From NCBI GenBank assembly GCA_035998445.1, contig DASYHQ010000024.1:1-61557 (forward strand): a stretch of 61,557 nucleotides of DNA, given 5' to 3'. Of this stretch, positions 35,240 to 46,800 are shown in pieces (position 1 is the first letter of the stretch; the number at the start of each line of letters is the position of its first letter). This DNA comes from Tepidisphaeraceae bacterium. Its GTDB lineage: Bacteria > Planctomycetota > Phycisphaerae > Tepidisphaerales > Tepidisphaeraceae. The notes under the pieces were generated by a model. The model saw only the letters and a list, made by a program, of their open reading frames with translations. It did no database searches and was not told the DNA's origin. The position numbers and the translations under genes were made by a program.

Positions 35240-35996
35240 CTTCCTCTCCAAGATAGGGTGGACAGAAGGGCCATCGCGACGTGCGGTGGTGATAGTCGCG
35301 GCCACAGCAATAAACGGACCAGCCGACGATGCGGCGTCGCAGGGTGGCGCGTGACGAACGAGGCAGTAAGGACCTGCCTTACCGGCATTGCGGCAATGCC
35401 TGTATCGAACGTGGCCGCTGCAGGGGAATTGCGCGTCAGCAACTCGCGCGGGGCGTGAGGGTGGCGTGAACTCGACGCGCGGCTTCGGCGGGGCTGAAAG
35501 CGCCGACAAATCAACCCACGTCGGGTCGCCGCCGCTTTGCCAATACACCGAAGAACGGTTCTCCGTACGCTTTGTTGCCCGATGACCTTGCGTCCGCGGT
35601 GAATTTCCGTGCCACCACCACGTGCAGCGTTTAGGCCGATCACCCGCGTGTCACCTTCGGGCGTCGGTCGGTTTTCCCGTCGGTGGGGCGGCGGTCGATC
35701 CACGGTGATGCGGTTCTCGTGGCGGAAGCTGACTTCGGAACCCGCCTTAACGCGGAATTATTCTTCTACGATATCCTTAGCCGCGTCGGACAACGCCGGC
35801 CGATCGCCATTGTGTCGGGTTGCGCTCGCCAAGTTGGCCACGCTGGCGTCGTACGGCTACGGCGGGCGAGCGCACCTGAACGCGATATTCCGGAGCGGCT
35901 CAGTCTCGATGCTCAATAGCGGGCCCGTGTCACGAAGGAGGATCGAGACAGAGTCCAGACGTTCCCTTTTCGCTGCCCCGGCGGTTCGCAACGACA
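35240..35996. other. Intergenic region with leader hairpins upstream of the CHRD gene
   Basis: 757 bases without a convincing gene. Near the CHRD start are two adjacent inverted repeats: AGGCAG/CTGCCT (35361-35379) and GGCATTGC/GCAATGCC (35384-35400). Read on the minus strand they would lie in the leader of that gene. From 35401 to 35996 nothing else is recognised. Confidence 0.45.
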
Positions 35997-36029
35997 GCGA
36001 GGGGCGGTCCGATCGGGACCGCCCCTCGC
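35997..36029 (-). terminator. Terminator hairpin for the exported hypothetical protein gene
   Basis: A perfect 14-bp stem (35997-36010 with 36016-36029) round a five-base loop, 48 bases after the stop of the minus-strand gene at 36078. There is no long U-run, as with the other hairpin terminator in this window. Confidence 0.7.
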
Positions 36030-36077
36030 CTTGGTCATCGGATTTTGACGGACCGCGATGAGGCGGTCATCAGGCGG

Positions 36078-36833
36078 TTACTGGCCACCGCCCGAGGGCT
36101 TCTGCATGACGGACTGGTCCGGGTCGCCGGCCTTTTGTTGCGACTGCGGCTGGAACATCAGCTTCTGGGTGATCTCGGGCTTCTCGTTGCCCATCATCAC
36201 CTTCTTCATCGTGTCGGCGTACATCTGGCGGGCCTCGTCGACCGAGCGCTTGCCCTCGACGATGTCATGGGCGAGGTTCAGCGCCAGGTAGTTGGCGGGC
36301 TCTTTGTCGCACCGGGCGGCCATCGTGCCCTTGGTGCGCTCGACGATCACGCTGCCGTCGAACTGCGCCAGTTCGTCGAACTTGTCGGCGGGCACCTGGT
36401 AATAGATGACCTGCTCGAGCACGTCGGGGTGCTGAACCGGGAAGCTGTGCGACACCTCGTTCTTGTAGACGATGATCTCCGCCCACGGTTGCTGGTCGGT
36501 CCAGACCAGCCGGCTCGGCGTCACCCCCGTGGGCTGGCCGTACTGCTTCATCATCATCTTCGCCGCGTCCTGCGAGCTCTGGGGCCACGACGAGATCATC
36601 TGCTCGACGTTGGCGCTGCCACCCGGGCTCATCGGGGCCCCGGCCGGTTGGGCATTGGCGGCCGCGTCGGTGTCGTTGGAGACCTCGGCGTTCATCGGGG
36701 GTTGACCGGCGGTCTTGCCAAACTGTTGTCCGGTGCCGCCCGGTTGAACGGCCGCATCGTCAGCCATCAGAACGGCCCCACCGACCAAAACGGACGTCAC
36801 GGCCACGCTTAACATTCGCATCTGGCGAACCAT
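36078..36833 (-). CDS. Exported hypothetical protein
   Basis: ATG 36833 has an excellent ribosome site (GGAAGGAGG on the coding strand). 251 residues: a signal peptide (MLSVAVTSVLVGGAVLMADD), a low-complexity Gln/Gly/Asn linker, then a folded region from about residue 80 with MISSWPQSSQDAAKMMMKQY, WAEIIVYKNEVSHSFPVQHP and VIYYQVPADKFDELAQFDGS, and a Gln/Pro-rich end. The folded part, about 140 residues, contains a conserved-looking TKGTMAARCDKEPANYLAL segment. No family is recognised and there is no membrane anchor, so it is probably periplasmic. It stands alone with its own terminator. Confidence 0.7.
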   Translation of the reverse strand: MVRQMRMLSVAVTSVLVGGAVLMADDAAVQPGGTGQQFGKTAGQPPMNAEVSNDTDAAANAQPAGAPMSPGGSANVEQMISSWPQSSQDAAKMMMKQYGQPTGVTPSRLVWTDQQPWAEIIVYKNEVSHSFPVQHPDVLEQVIYYQVPADKFDELAQFDGSVIVERTKGTMAARCDKEPANYLALNLAHDIVEGKRSVDEARQMYADTMKKVMMGNEKPEITQKLMFQPQSQQKAGDPDQSVMQKPSGGGQ

Positions 36834-37013
36834 GTCCGCCTCCTTCCTTTGTTGGGTGACCGATACGCGGCCACGGTAAACCGGACGAGTTCGCAATGGT
36901 CGTGCCGTCCTTCATGATCTCCGGATTTCGTTGAATAGGGTGGGAAACGCCTACCGAAGCTTTCGCTCCGTATGCTCGGAGTCCTCTGTGGTTCAACCTC
37001 TTTGGGCGGGGCG

Positions 37014-37892
37014 TCAGGCGCCGGAGGCGTGGCCGGTCGGGGCGGATTGGGCAAGCCTTGGGTTGACCAGTCGGGCCACCACGTCGACGTCGCATTGCTT
37101 GGATGCGACGTGCAGCACGCTGACGTCGAGCGACATCCGTTGCAGGGCGGACTGCGAGTGCGCCTGCCGCAGGAAGCCGCGCGACATGTCGCGCAGCACC
37201 GGTTGGCGGCGAAGGACGTCCAGGACGAACATCGTGTAGAGCGTCCACTCGCCGAACCGCTTGTGGTTCCGCGCGCTCGTGCCGTACCGATGCAGCAACG
37301 CGTGGTAGGCATCTGCGCCGTGCAACGCGGTCATCCGATCGTCCAGCGCCATCAGGTCGGCCCGGTTGAAGGTGAACAGGTCGGCGATGAAGTCGACGTG
37401 GCGCAGCGTTCGCGTCGGCAGCGTGCGCAGGATGCGCGCGAGGCTCAGGGTGCGAAACAGCTCGTAGCGGTAATGCGGGTCGGCAATCGTGCGCGGTCGG
37501 GCGGTGTAGTAGGCGATGGGGTACCCGTCAACCAGCAGGTCGTCCAACTCGATGGCGCGCAGCAGGATCGTGTCGGCGCCGAGGTTACAGAAGTTGGCCG
37601 TGCTGCAGATTCGGTACGCGCGCAGCTTGATGAGTTGCTGGCGGTACCAGCCGTGGAGCGACAGTTCCTTTGCCGAGAGCCAGTCGGCGTCGGTGCTGAT
37701 GACCGCGACGTCGGACAGGTCGTTTCGATCGACGAAGTTCTGAATGGGGTGGCGTTGGTTGCAGATCAGGTACAGCCTGCCCTTGGGCCTGAAGTTGATG
37801 CGCCACGACCGCACCGCCAGTTCCAACAGGTAGGGGACGTCGCTCGAGTGCACGCACATGAACGTGTCGATGGCTTCGGCGTTGTGGGTCAT
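37014..37892 (-). CDS. DUF6492-like glycosyltransferase-type protein
   Basis: ATG 37892 gives 292 residues; the open frame upstream to 38639 is a GC-driven extension without protein character. The N-terminal region is Rossmann-like (IDTFMCVHSSDVPYLLELAV, GRLYLICNQRHPIQNFVD). A GWYRQQLIKL motif and FCNLGADTILLRAIELDD follow. This order resembles DUF6492-type proteins, which are placed with nucleotide-sugar glycosyltransferases: GWYRQQ..KL and the acidic DT.LL pair would face the donor and metal. Domain recognition is moderate. It may decorate a cell-surface polysaccharide. The neighbouring genes give no substrate clue. Confidence 0.65.
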   Translation of the reverse strand: MTHNAEAIDTFMCVHSSDVPYLLELAVRSWRINFRPKGRLYLICNQRHPIQNFVDRNDLSDVAVISTDADWLSAKELSLHGWYRQQLIKLRAYRICSTANFCNLGADTILLRAIELDDLLVDGYPIAYYTARPRTIADPHYRYELFRTLSLARILRTLPTRTLRHVDFIADLFTFNRADLMALDDRMTALHGADAYHALLHRYGTSARNHKRFGEWTLYTMFVLDVLRRQPVLRDMSRGFLRQAHSQSALQRMSLDVSVLHVASKQCDVDVVARLVNPRLAQSAPTGHASGA

Positions 37893-38361
37893 TGATCTGC
37901 AGGCTTCGAGTCCCGGATCGTGTCGTCCGAGCGCGCGATGAGGATGGGGTCCGGATTGCCAGGTGCAGTTGTGGGATGGCCGATCATCAGAGGGGGGGAA
38001 CGGGAGCCAATCGCACTTCATCAGAACCCCTGGCAGCGTTTGCAACATGCCGGCCAAACGCGAACCGGGAACGAACGGTCGTCCTCGAGAAGGTAGCGAT
38101 GCCGATTCGCAATGGCGAGCCCGTACGTCTGTCCCGCGAGGTCGAACTGGAACGGCGTTGCCATCGCGAAGACGCGCTCCCGTGCGACGTAACATCTCAT
38201 TACCTCGAACGCAGTCCATGTAGCAGGAAACGTTCCCACCCCGGCCCACGCACCAAGAGGTTATCCCGCCGCGGGTTACACGCCAAACCTTTTCCCGCGG
38301 CGCTCCGCGTATTCTGGAAACGGGTTTGCGCGAAGTTTGGTTGCCAGCGTTCTCCCGCCTT
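37893..38361. other. Region upstream of the glycosyltransferase gene
   Basis: 469 bases. It holds one weak minus-strand frame (38021-38239, listed separately) and otherwise nothing recognisable. Confidence 0.35.
38021..38239 (-). CDS. Possible small hypothetical protein
   Basis: A 72-residue frame from GTG 38239 with fairly protein-like composition (RERVFAMATPFQFDLAGQTY, RHRYLLEDDRSFPVRVWP). No ribosome site of note, no family recognised, and an internal ATG near 38197 is an alternative start. It may be a decayed gene piece. Confidence 0.25.
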   Translation of the reverse strand: MGTFPATWTAFEVMRCYVARERVFAMATPFQFDLAGQTYGLAIANRHRYLLEDDRSFPVRVWPACCKRCQGF

Positions 38362-38495
38362 CCCCACCCCTTCCGCCCGCCAACCCCGTAGTTAACGGGT
38401 AGGGACCTCGCGCACCGTGCCGAGCGTCCCGCCGATAACCCGTTGCCAGGCAGCACACCCATCTCCAAGAGAAGGTCGTTGCGGGCATCGCCTCC
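38362..38495. repeat. Dispersed structured element, copy 2
   Basis: Related to 32911-33038 over its whole length. Pairing is retained with different bases: stem A is CCCGT (38385-38389) with ACGGG (38395-38399), stem B is GGGAC/GTCCC plus CTCG/CGAG (38402-38430), stem C is CCCG/CGGG, and stem D is TCTC (38462-38465) with GAGA (38469-38472). The longest unpaired block shared by both copies is GTTGCCAGGCAGCAC. The small frame at 38509 begins 14 bases downstream. Confidence 0.65.
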
Positions 38496-38508
38496 ACCCG
38501 GAGTCCCG

Positions 38509-38775
38509 ATGTCGTACCTCGACCCGACCGACCCGTCCCCGATGTCCGCAGAAGACCGCCTCCGCGAGGTTGCCGCGATCCTCGCCAAGGACGTGCTGCG
38601 CCCCTGCACCGCCGCGGTGCGCTGCGCTCGGGCAGCCACTCCAATCTTGGTCCTGTTTCACGCTCGGAATCAACCCCCGATCGACTTGATGTGTCGGCCC
38701 GGATGGAGCACATGGGACACCGTGGTTAACACGCTCAGGACGAAGGAGATGAGCATGAGCATCGCCGTGAATTGA
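38509..38775 (+). CDS. Small protein with the SAEDRLREVAAILA motif, possibly decayed
   Basis: The first 30 residues (MSYLDPTDPSPMSAEDRLRE, VAAILAKDVLR) match a short planctomycete protein pattern often found beside recombinases and DNA-binding element genes. The remaining 58 residues have no such character and may be a shifted or unrelated frame. There is no strong ribosome site. It is best taken as a remnant of the same class of mobile element as at the start of the window. Confidence in the N-terminal motif is moderate; that the whole frame is expressed is doubtful. Confidence 0.4.
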   Translation: MSYLDPTDPSPMSAEDRLREVAAILAKDVLRPCTAAVRCARAATPILVLFHARNQPPIDLMCRPGWSTWDTVVNTLRTKEMSMSIAVN

Positions 38776-38870
38776 AACCGGGGGTGGCAAGACCTCCTCT
38801 TTCCGAAAGAAGGCGTCGAGGTCCCATAAACAGGGCGGCGTGGAATGATAGAACCGTCGCGTCGGCCCAA
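38776..38870. other. Short spacer before the tandem duplication
   Basis: 95 bases with no gene or structure recognised. Confidence 0.3.
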
Positions 38871-39570
38871 GAATTTTTCTCGACACCGGCCCTTTTCGGC
38901 GGACTCATCAGCGCTACAGGATAGACCCGCCCGGGGGGCGCTTATCTGCGTCAGACCGTTGCGCCTCGCCCTGCCCTACCCCCGTTCTTCGCTTGCAAAG
39001 CGACCGGGCATACAAGGACTCCCCCGGCCCCGCCTTCGAGCGTCCGGACGGCGGCCGTGCCGTGCCAATCTTCGATCCAAATTTTCCAGGATCGACATGA
39101 CGTGCGCGGTTCCTTCGAGGCCTCGCAGCGCATCTTCTTCGGAGGCTTCTGATGAAGGCTTTAGAAGGTCGACTCCGTTGAGCGCGGGGTGGAGATGCCG
39201 TGGGACAGTACGACGTGCAGCGTACCGTGGACAACCGGTCCGGTAGAGCGGCACGGGATCATTCACAGTCTCGCGGGCTTCGAATGCTACCCCTAGGCGA
39301 GTCGCGCATTTGCATTAGCGATTCCGACGCGCCGTGCCGGATGTCGTTCGGTCGGGCCGTGATGGCCGCCTCTCAATACACGCCGTAGGGTGGTGACGGC
39401 CACCCTCCGTGTCTCCACAGAGCGAGACGTGATCGGTGAACGGCCATCGCAGCTTACGATGCTCCGAACTGACGTGCGTGTGGCGGCCGTGTGGACCAGG
39501 GGGCGATGGGCTCGGCGATCGACGTGCTCCTGATCGCGAGGCGTCCCGCCCTAGGCTCTGCGAGGCGTTA
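38871..39570. repeat. Diverged tandem repeat, copy A (about 700 bp)
   Basis: Starts at GAATTTTT and aligns with 39713-40420 through a series of shared blocks: GCGCCTCGCCCT, GAGCGTCCGGACGGCGGC, CAGCGCATCTTCTTCGG, CAGCTTACGAT and others, separated by substitutions and small gaps. No frame is conserved across the whole repeat on either strand. On the minus strand a short translated stretch with WHGTAAVRTLEGGAGG is shared. Non-coding or a decayed gene pair. Confidence 0.6.
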
Positions 39571-39712
39571 TCGGCGTCGATCACATAGGGCTGCGTAGCC
39601 GACAGCGTGCCGATCCACGAGTTGGCCACCTCCTTCCCCACACGCGGTAGCGAATGCTTCGGCGTCCGATACTCTCTAACTTCGCGCAAGGGTGCCATCC
39701 TCGTCGACCCCG
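39571..39712. other. Spacer between the two tandem repeat copies
   Basis: 142 bases with nothing recognised. Confidence 0.3.
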
Positions 39713-40420
39713 GAATTTTTTTCACCGCCCCCTCCGCGATCGCTCTGCCCCTTTGTCGGCTACGGCACCACCCCCCCGGGGTGCTCATTTGCGTTCTGCC
39801 TCTTGCGCCTCGCCCTTCCATATCCCTCTTCTACCCCCTGCAAAGCGAAGGGCGTTCTAAAGCCCCCCGGCCCCTCCCCAGAGCGTCCGGACGGCGGCTG
39901 CGGCGTGCCAATTCTCGATTCCGATTTTCGAATACATCAACCCGGCATGTGCGGGCACTTGGGTCCGCACAGCGCATCTTCTTCGGCGGCTTTGAGCAGG
40001 CGATTTGGAGAGGTGACGCGTCGGGCGTTGAACGGAGACGCCGTGGGGCAGAAGGGTGAGCAACGTCGGATGGAATAAGGGTCCTGTAGAACGGCAGCCA
40101 GTCATTCGCAGCCTCGCGCGACTTCGGAATGTCCCCATAGGCGGACAGCGCACCTGCACCAGCAGTACCGACGCGACATGCCCGGATGCCGTGCGGTCCA
40201 GCCCTAATGGCCAACCCCTCAGTCGAGGCGAGAGCGCGGTGACTGCCACGGTTCGTGCCTCCCCGAGGCGAGCTGACAGCGGGGACCGGCTTCGCAGCTT
40301 ACGATCCTCCGCGCTGACGCGCGTGCGGCGGCGTGGCCATCGGGCGAGGCGATCGGCGGCGGGGCGGCTAGTGACGTGCCCGTGGCGGGGGCGTCGCGTC
40401 CGACGCATCGGCGCGGTGTT
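39713..40420. repeat. Diverged tandem repeat, copy B (about 708 bp)
   Basis: Second copy of the 38871-39570 sequence in direct orientation, beginning at GAATTTTTTT. Collinear over its full length with many substitutions. The minus strand has the related translated stretch WHAAAAVRTLWGGAGG. No ribosome site supports a gene in either copy. Confidence 0.6.
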
Positions 40421-40885
40421 AGGGGCCGTGTATGGGACATGCCCCACGTGGGCGCGAACCGTCACGTCATGCTGCGGCAGATCAACCGTAGGTTGTGGCC
40501 GTACTGCCGATTGTGGGAACCCAATCACGTGGTGACACCATGGGCGACCCCCTGCGCCGCTAGACGGGGGTCGTTGGCAGTTCGGTGGATCCGCCCAGCT
40601 GGTGCGGTGCCTCATCCCTCTGCGAACGCACCTGCGCGATGTGTTGCTCGCTAGGGTCGGTAGCTAAAGGATGGAAGGTGCCGCGTCAGGTGCGGCTAAC
40701 GCGCCGACGACTCGGCGTCGCGCAATCCGTCCCACATCTGCTGCAAAGAGCGCCACAAGCATTTCCGGGGTGCCCCCTTGCCAAACGTGAATTTGGGTGT
40801 ACCTTTTCGCCTATAGCGGCTTCATCGGGGGGCCGCTGAATGGGCAGGGCAGCAGCAGCAGCACGCAACTTCAGGGCACAACTCA
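40421..40885. other. Leader region of the giant RHS gene
   Basis: 465 bases without a gene. AGCGGC (40815-40820) pairs with GCCGCT (40832-40837), a hairpin about 50 bases before the start codon that could lie in the 5' UTR. No clear promoter was found. Confidence 0.4.
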
Positions 40886-43800
40886 ATGAGCTTACGCAAG
40901 ATTCTCGGAATCGGTCGGGCACGGTCCGCGCGCACGCGTCTCCAGCAGAACATCTTCGAGCTCCAGCCGCTGGAGCAGCGCCTGCTGTTCGCGTTCCAGG
41001 CCGGCGTGAACTTCCAAGTGGAGGAGAGCGGCACCCCCGCCGGCTACTACCGCGACTTCGGCCAGACCTACCGCGCCCACACGAATGGCCTGACCTACGG
41101 CTGGAACACGTCCAACAGCGCCAACGCCTTCGACCGCGGCAGCACGGCGGCGCCCGACAAGCGATACGACACGCTGGCTCGCATGCAGGCGAGCGGCGGG
41201 GCCAGCACGTGGGAGATCGCCGTCCCCAACGGCACCTACCAGGTAAAGGTCGTCGCCGGCGACCCGACCGTCACGAGCGGCGCAACGTACAAGATCAACG
41301 CCGAGGGCACGCTGCTCGTCAACGGCTCGCCCACCAGCAGCAATCGCTGGGTGACGGGCACCGCGAACGTCAGCGTGAGCGACGGTAAGCTGACGCTCAC
41401 GAACGCCAGCGGCGCGGTCGACAACCGTATCGCGTTCGTCGAGATCACCGACGCCTCGCGCACCTCATCCGTCCCAGCCGTGCCCACCGGCGTCCGCGCG
41501 CGCGGCGCCAGTGCGACGAGCGTCGATTTGATCTGGAACGACGCCAGCGACAACGAGACGAGCTTCAAGGTCTACCGCAGCACCAGCAGCGGCGGCACGT
41601 ATTCGCTGATCGGCACGACCGGGCCGGGCGCGACGTTCTTCAGCGCCGGCGGCCTGCCCAGTTCGGCCACGCCCGCGACGTACTACTACAAGGTCGCCGC
41701 CTCGAACGCGGCTGGTGACTCGGCCATGAGCGGCTACGACGGGCGTAAGGCGCTGGCCAACAACGTCAGTCAGGTCGCCTACACGTCGTCCAACGCACCC
41801 TGGGCGGTCGGCCCCGCCGCCGGCACGGCCGGGATGCGCGTCGAGGCCGAGGACTTCGACGCCGGCGCTCAGGGCATCGCCTACAACGACGGCAACGGCG
41901 CCAACATCGGTGGCGCGTACCGCGCTGGCGGCGTGGACATCGCGCGTTACCCGCTCGTCAGCAGCGAGTACTTCGTCGGCTGGACGGTGCCAGGCGAGTG
42001 GGTCGAGTACACGGTCAGCATCGCGACCGCCGGCACGTACCGCCTCGACGCGCTCGTCGGCTACCAGAGCACGGCCGGCACGTTCCACGTCGAGACCGGC
42101 GGCATTGACCTGACCGGCGCGATGCAGGTGCCCACGACCGGCGCTGCGACGACGTTCTCGACCGTCACCCGCAACGTCGTGCTATCGGCGGGCACGCACG
42201 TCCTGCGCGTCGTGGCGGACACGGAAGGCACGGCCGGCAACGGCGTCGGCAACTTCAACGCGATGACGCTGACGTACCTGCCGGCGCTGGCGACGCCGAC
42301 GAGCTTCAACGGCACGGCGACCTCCCCGACGCAGGTCAACCTGACTTGGACCGACAACGCGAGCGGCGAGAGCGGCTACGAACTGCAGTACAGCGAGAGC
42401 AGCACGTTCGCCAGCGGCGTCACCACGGTCGCGCTTGCCTCCAACGCGACGAGCCGCAGCGTGACCGGGCTCACGGCCAGCAAGACGTATCACTTCCGCC
42501 TGCGGGCCATGAACGGCACGGCCGGCGGGGTGCACGCCACGACGAGCGTCACCACGCCGGCGCTGGCGACGGCGCCCGCCGCGCCCAGCGGGCTGGCGGC
42601 GACCGCGATGTCGGCCACGCAGATCAACGTCAGCTGGACCGACGCCTCCTCGAACGAGACCGGCTTCGTGATCGAGCGAGCGACGAACTCGACGTTCACG
42701 CAGGGCCTGACGTCGGTCGCGGCGACAGCGGCGAACGTGACGAGCCACAACAATACGACGGGCCTGAGCCCGTCGACGACCTACTACTACCGCGTCCGGG
42801 CGATCAACGGGGCCGGCGACTCGGCCAACAGCAACACCGCCAGCGCGACGACGCAGCCGGCGACGCCGGGGGCGATCACGACACCGCTGTCGCCGACCGA
42901 CGACACGTACGTGCAGGACGGCGGGAACTCCGGGAACTCCTACCCCATCTCGACCGAGCTGTTCGTCAAGACCTTCGGTTACGGCGGCAACCGTAACGCC
43001 TACCTTAAGTTCGACATCAGCGCGCTGAGCACGACCAACTCGGCGACGCTGCGCCTCTACGGCCGCAACTCGAGCTCGACGCCGGAGAACGTCGTCGTAC
43101 ACGTGCACGAAACCCTCAATGACGGATGGCAGGAGGAGACGCTCACGTGGAACAACCAACTAACCGAAGCCGGATACTCCAACACCAGCCTGGCCAACGT
43201 GACGGTGCGGGACAACGTGATGCGCTGGTACGAGTTCGAAGTGACGGCGCTCGTTGCAGCGCGCAAGGCAGCGGGCGCTAGCGTGGTCAGCCTGGCACTG
43301 CGCAGCCCGGACTACACCACGAGCGTGCCGATCTTCAACAGCAGCAACGCCACCAGCAACCAACCGCAACTCGTGGTCGTCTCTCATCCGCCGATCGCGC
43401 CCAGCGGGCTGTCGGCGACGGCCGTGTCGCCGTCGCAGATCAACGTCAGCTGGACCGACGCGTCGGCGAACGAGACCGGCTTCATCGTCGAGCGCAGCAC
43501 CAGCACCGTGTTCCCGGTCGGCGCCGAAACCGTGGTCGTCACCACCACTGCCGCCAACGTCACGAGCTACAGCGACACGGCGGGCCTGAGCCCGTCTACC
43601 ACGTACTACTACCGCGTGCGGGCCAAGATGAGCGAGACGCTCGCCTCGGCCAACAGCGCCATTGCCACCGGGACCACGTTGCCCGACGGGCCGGCGACGA
43701 CGCTCGGGGCCGTGGCCGACGCGTACGTGCAGGACGGCACGACGAACGAGGACGAAAACTTCGGCGGGTCCGCGCAGCTGCTGGCCAAGACGACGGGCAC

Positions 43801-46800
43801 CGGCGGCAACCGCAACAGCTACCTCCGGTTCGACCTGACGACGATCACAACCGTCGAAGACGCCAAGCTGCGCCTCTATGGCCGCAACAGCGATGCGGCG
43901 CCGGAGAACGTGGTCGTCCACGTCTATCAAGCGGCGAACGAAACGTGGCAGGAGATGTCGATCGACTGGCTGAACCAGCCGGGATTCACGGGCTCAAGCC
44001 TCGACAACGTGACCGTGCCGGACAACGTGCTGCGCTGGTACGAGTTCGACGTGACCGCCGTCGTGGCGGCCCAGAAGGCGGCAGGCGCGACGAGCGTGAG
44101 CTTCGAGCTGCGCAGCCCGTTCTACAGCACGAGCCTCCCGATCTTCAACAGCAGCGATGCCAGCAGCAACCAGCCCCGACTGGTTGTCGTCGCTAGCAGT
44201 CCGGTAACGACGCCGCCCACGGCACCGTCGAACCTGACGGCCACCGCCGCGTCACCGACGCAGGTGAACCTGGCGTGGACCGACAACGCGAGCGACGAGG
44301 GCGGGTTCCGCGTCGAGCGTAGCACCGACGGCACGGCCTTCACGCCCTTGCCCGGGATGCCGCTGGCGCCCAACGTCACGACGTACAGCGATTCGACGGT
44401 CGTGGCGGGCACGCGGTACTGGTACCGCGTCGTCGGGACCGGCGCGGCTGGCGCGCCAGACTCGCCACCGTCCAACACCGTTGACCTGACGACGCCGAAC
44501 ACGCTAAACGTGAGCATCGATGGCCCCTCCTCGATCGACGAGGGTGGGGCGTACACGTTGTCGCTGTCGGTCAGCGGCCAGGGTAGCGATCCGGTCGATC
44601 ATTGGTCGATCGATTGGGGGGACGGCGTGGTGGAGACGCTTCCGGCCTCCGCGTCGCAGGCGACCCACGTTTACGTCGATGGTGACATCAACGCGACGAT
44701 CGTCGCAACCGCGGTCACGGTCGGCGCCCAGTCTGCCGCCGACTCGCTGGCGGTCGACGTCGAGAACGTGGCGCCGACGCTCTCGGCGATCGGTCCGAGC
44801 GCGATCAACGAGTTCGAGACGTATGCGCTGACGCTGGCGCGCTCGGACCCCGGCGCGGACACGATGACGTGGACGATCGACTGGGGCGATGGGTCGGCCG
44901 TTCAGGTGTTGCCGGGTGACACGACGTCCGTCGAGCACGCGTACGGCCCGGCGACGACGGCTGGCGTGGTGACGATTACGGCATCCGATGAGGATGGGAC
45001 CTACAGCGTCCCCAGCGTCGCGTTCGACGTGGCGCCCGCGAAGCCCGTCGGCCTCACGGCCACGGCGCTGAACGGCACGCAGGCCCAATTGCAGTGGCTG
45101 GCGTCCACCGCGATCGGCGACAGCATCGGGATCGAGATCTCCAGCGACGGTCTTTCGTTCGTCCCCCTCGCGACCGCGACCGTAGGTGCGGGCGGCTACC
45201 TCGCCGATAACCTGGCGCCGGGCGCCGACGTCTACTTCCGCACGAACGCGGTCCGCGCCGGCGGCGCGGCCTCCGCGTGGTCGAATACCGCGTACGTGCG
45301 GACGCCCGGCTCGGTCGTCGCGACCGGTGCGGCGGCGGTGGACGAGGGGGCCACCTATCAGCTGGCGCTGCACGCGAACGCCTCCGGCGTGTCCGGCTGG
45401 ACCATCGATTGGGGCGACGGCTCAACCGAGTCGCTTCCCGGGACCGCCACCAGCGTCTCCCACGTCTACGCCGATGCAGCGCTCGGACGTGAGATCAACG
45501 TCGCCGCCAGCGCCGGCTCCACAAGTTACGAGGCGGATCCGGTCCACGTCGACGTCGGCGAGGTGCCGCCCACGGTGGCGGTGAGCGGCGCCGTGACAGC
45601 GACTGCCGGGGACACGTACCAGTTGGGCCTGCACGCGTCGGATCCCGGGACCGACACGGTCGTCGAGTGGCGCGTGTCCTGGGGCGACGGCTCGGCCGTG
45701 CAGGTGGTGACGGGCAACCCCTCGTCGGTCACCCATGTCTACTCGGCCGCCGGCCAGTTCGCGATCAGCGCGGTCGCGATCGACGAGGACGGCAGCTACC
45801 GCGTCGAGCCGCTGGTTCTGGACGTCGCTCCCGCACTGTCATCCATGGCGATCATGGGCCCGTTGCCCATGTTGATCAGCAGCTCGTCGACCGTCGCGGA
45901 CGGCGTCCTTCGACTGGACGGGAACGACTGGGTGGCGGTGACGTCGCCAGCGGCGGCCGACCCAGGGACGGCACTCGCGGAGGGGGCGCACTGGGTGCTG
46001 CGCGAGGGGGCATCGTTCCTCGTCGGCATCGAGCGCACACTGACCGTTCCGTCCGGCGTCGACACGCTCGCGCTCGTGTACGAGGGGCTGACGTTCGACG
46101 GGACGAGCCAGGGCCGAATCAACGACGCGCTCGAGGTGGCGCTGCTGGCGGCCGACGGTCGGCCGCTCGCGAGCTTCGCGGCCGACCGTGATGCGGCGTA
46201 CAACGTGACGCACACGGTGTCCGGACACGCGGCCGGCGCCGGGGTCGTGGCAAGCGACCTAGGCAACGGGCGGACCGAGCTGCAGTTGGACGTCGCGGCC
46301 CTGCAGGGACAGCAGGTGCGCGTCCAGTTGCGCCTCGTCAACGCCGACGCCGACAACGATTCGACCGTCCGGCTGGTCGGGAGCGAGGCGCCACAGGCGA
46401 CGCGTCCGCAGCTGGACCCGATAGCGCCGATCACCGTGGACGAGGGCGGTCGCGCCACCCTCGTCGCCACGTTCAGCGATCCGGACGCTGGCGATTCGCA
46501 CGCGGCGATGATCGATTGGGGCGACATGAGCGGCCCGCAGCCGGCCACGATCGACCCGGTCACCAAGACGATCACCGCCGAGCACGTCTACGCCGACGAT
46601 GGCAACCGGACCACGGGGCAGGGAACTTACCACCCGCGCGTCCAGTTGACGGATGGCGTGACCGAGCCGGTAACGGAGTTGGCCACGGCAACCGTCCAGA
46701 ACGTCGCGCCGCGCCTCGACGCGAGCATCCGGTTCGAGCCGATCGTCCAGAAGAACGCCCGGCAACTGGCGACCGTGATCTCCGGGACGTTCGCCGATCC

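Noticed and set aside
37893-38639. N-terminal extension of the glycosyltransferase-like frame to 38639.
   Set aside because: The extension crosses the structured repeat and has no protein character; ATG 37892 starts the recognisable domain.
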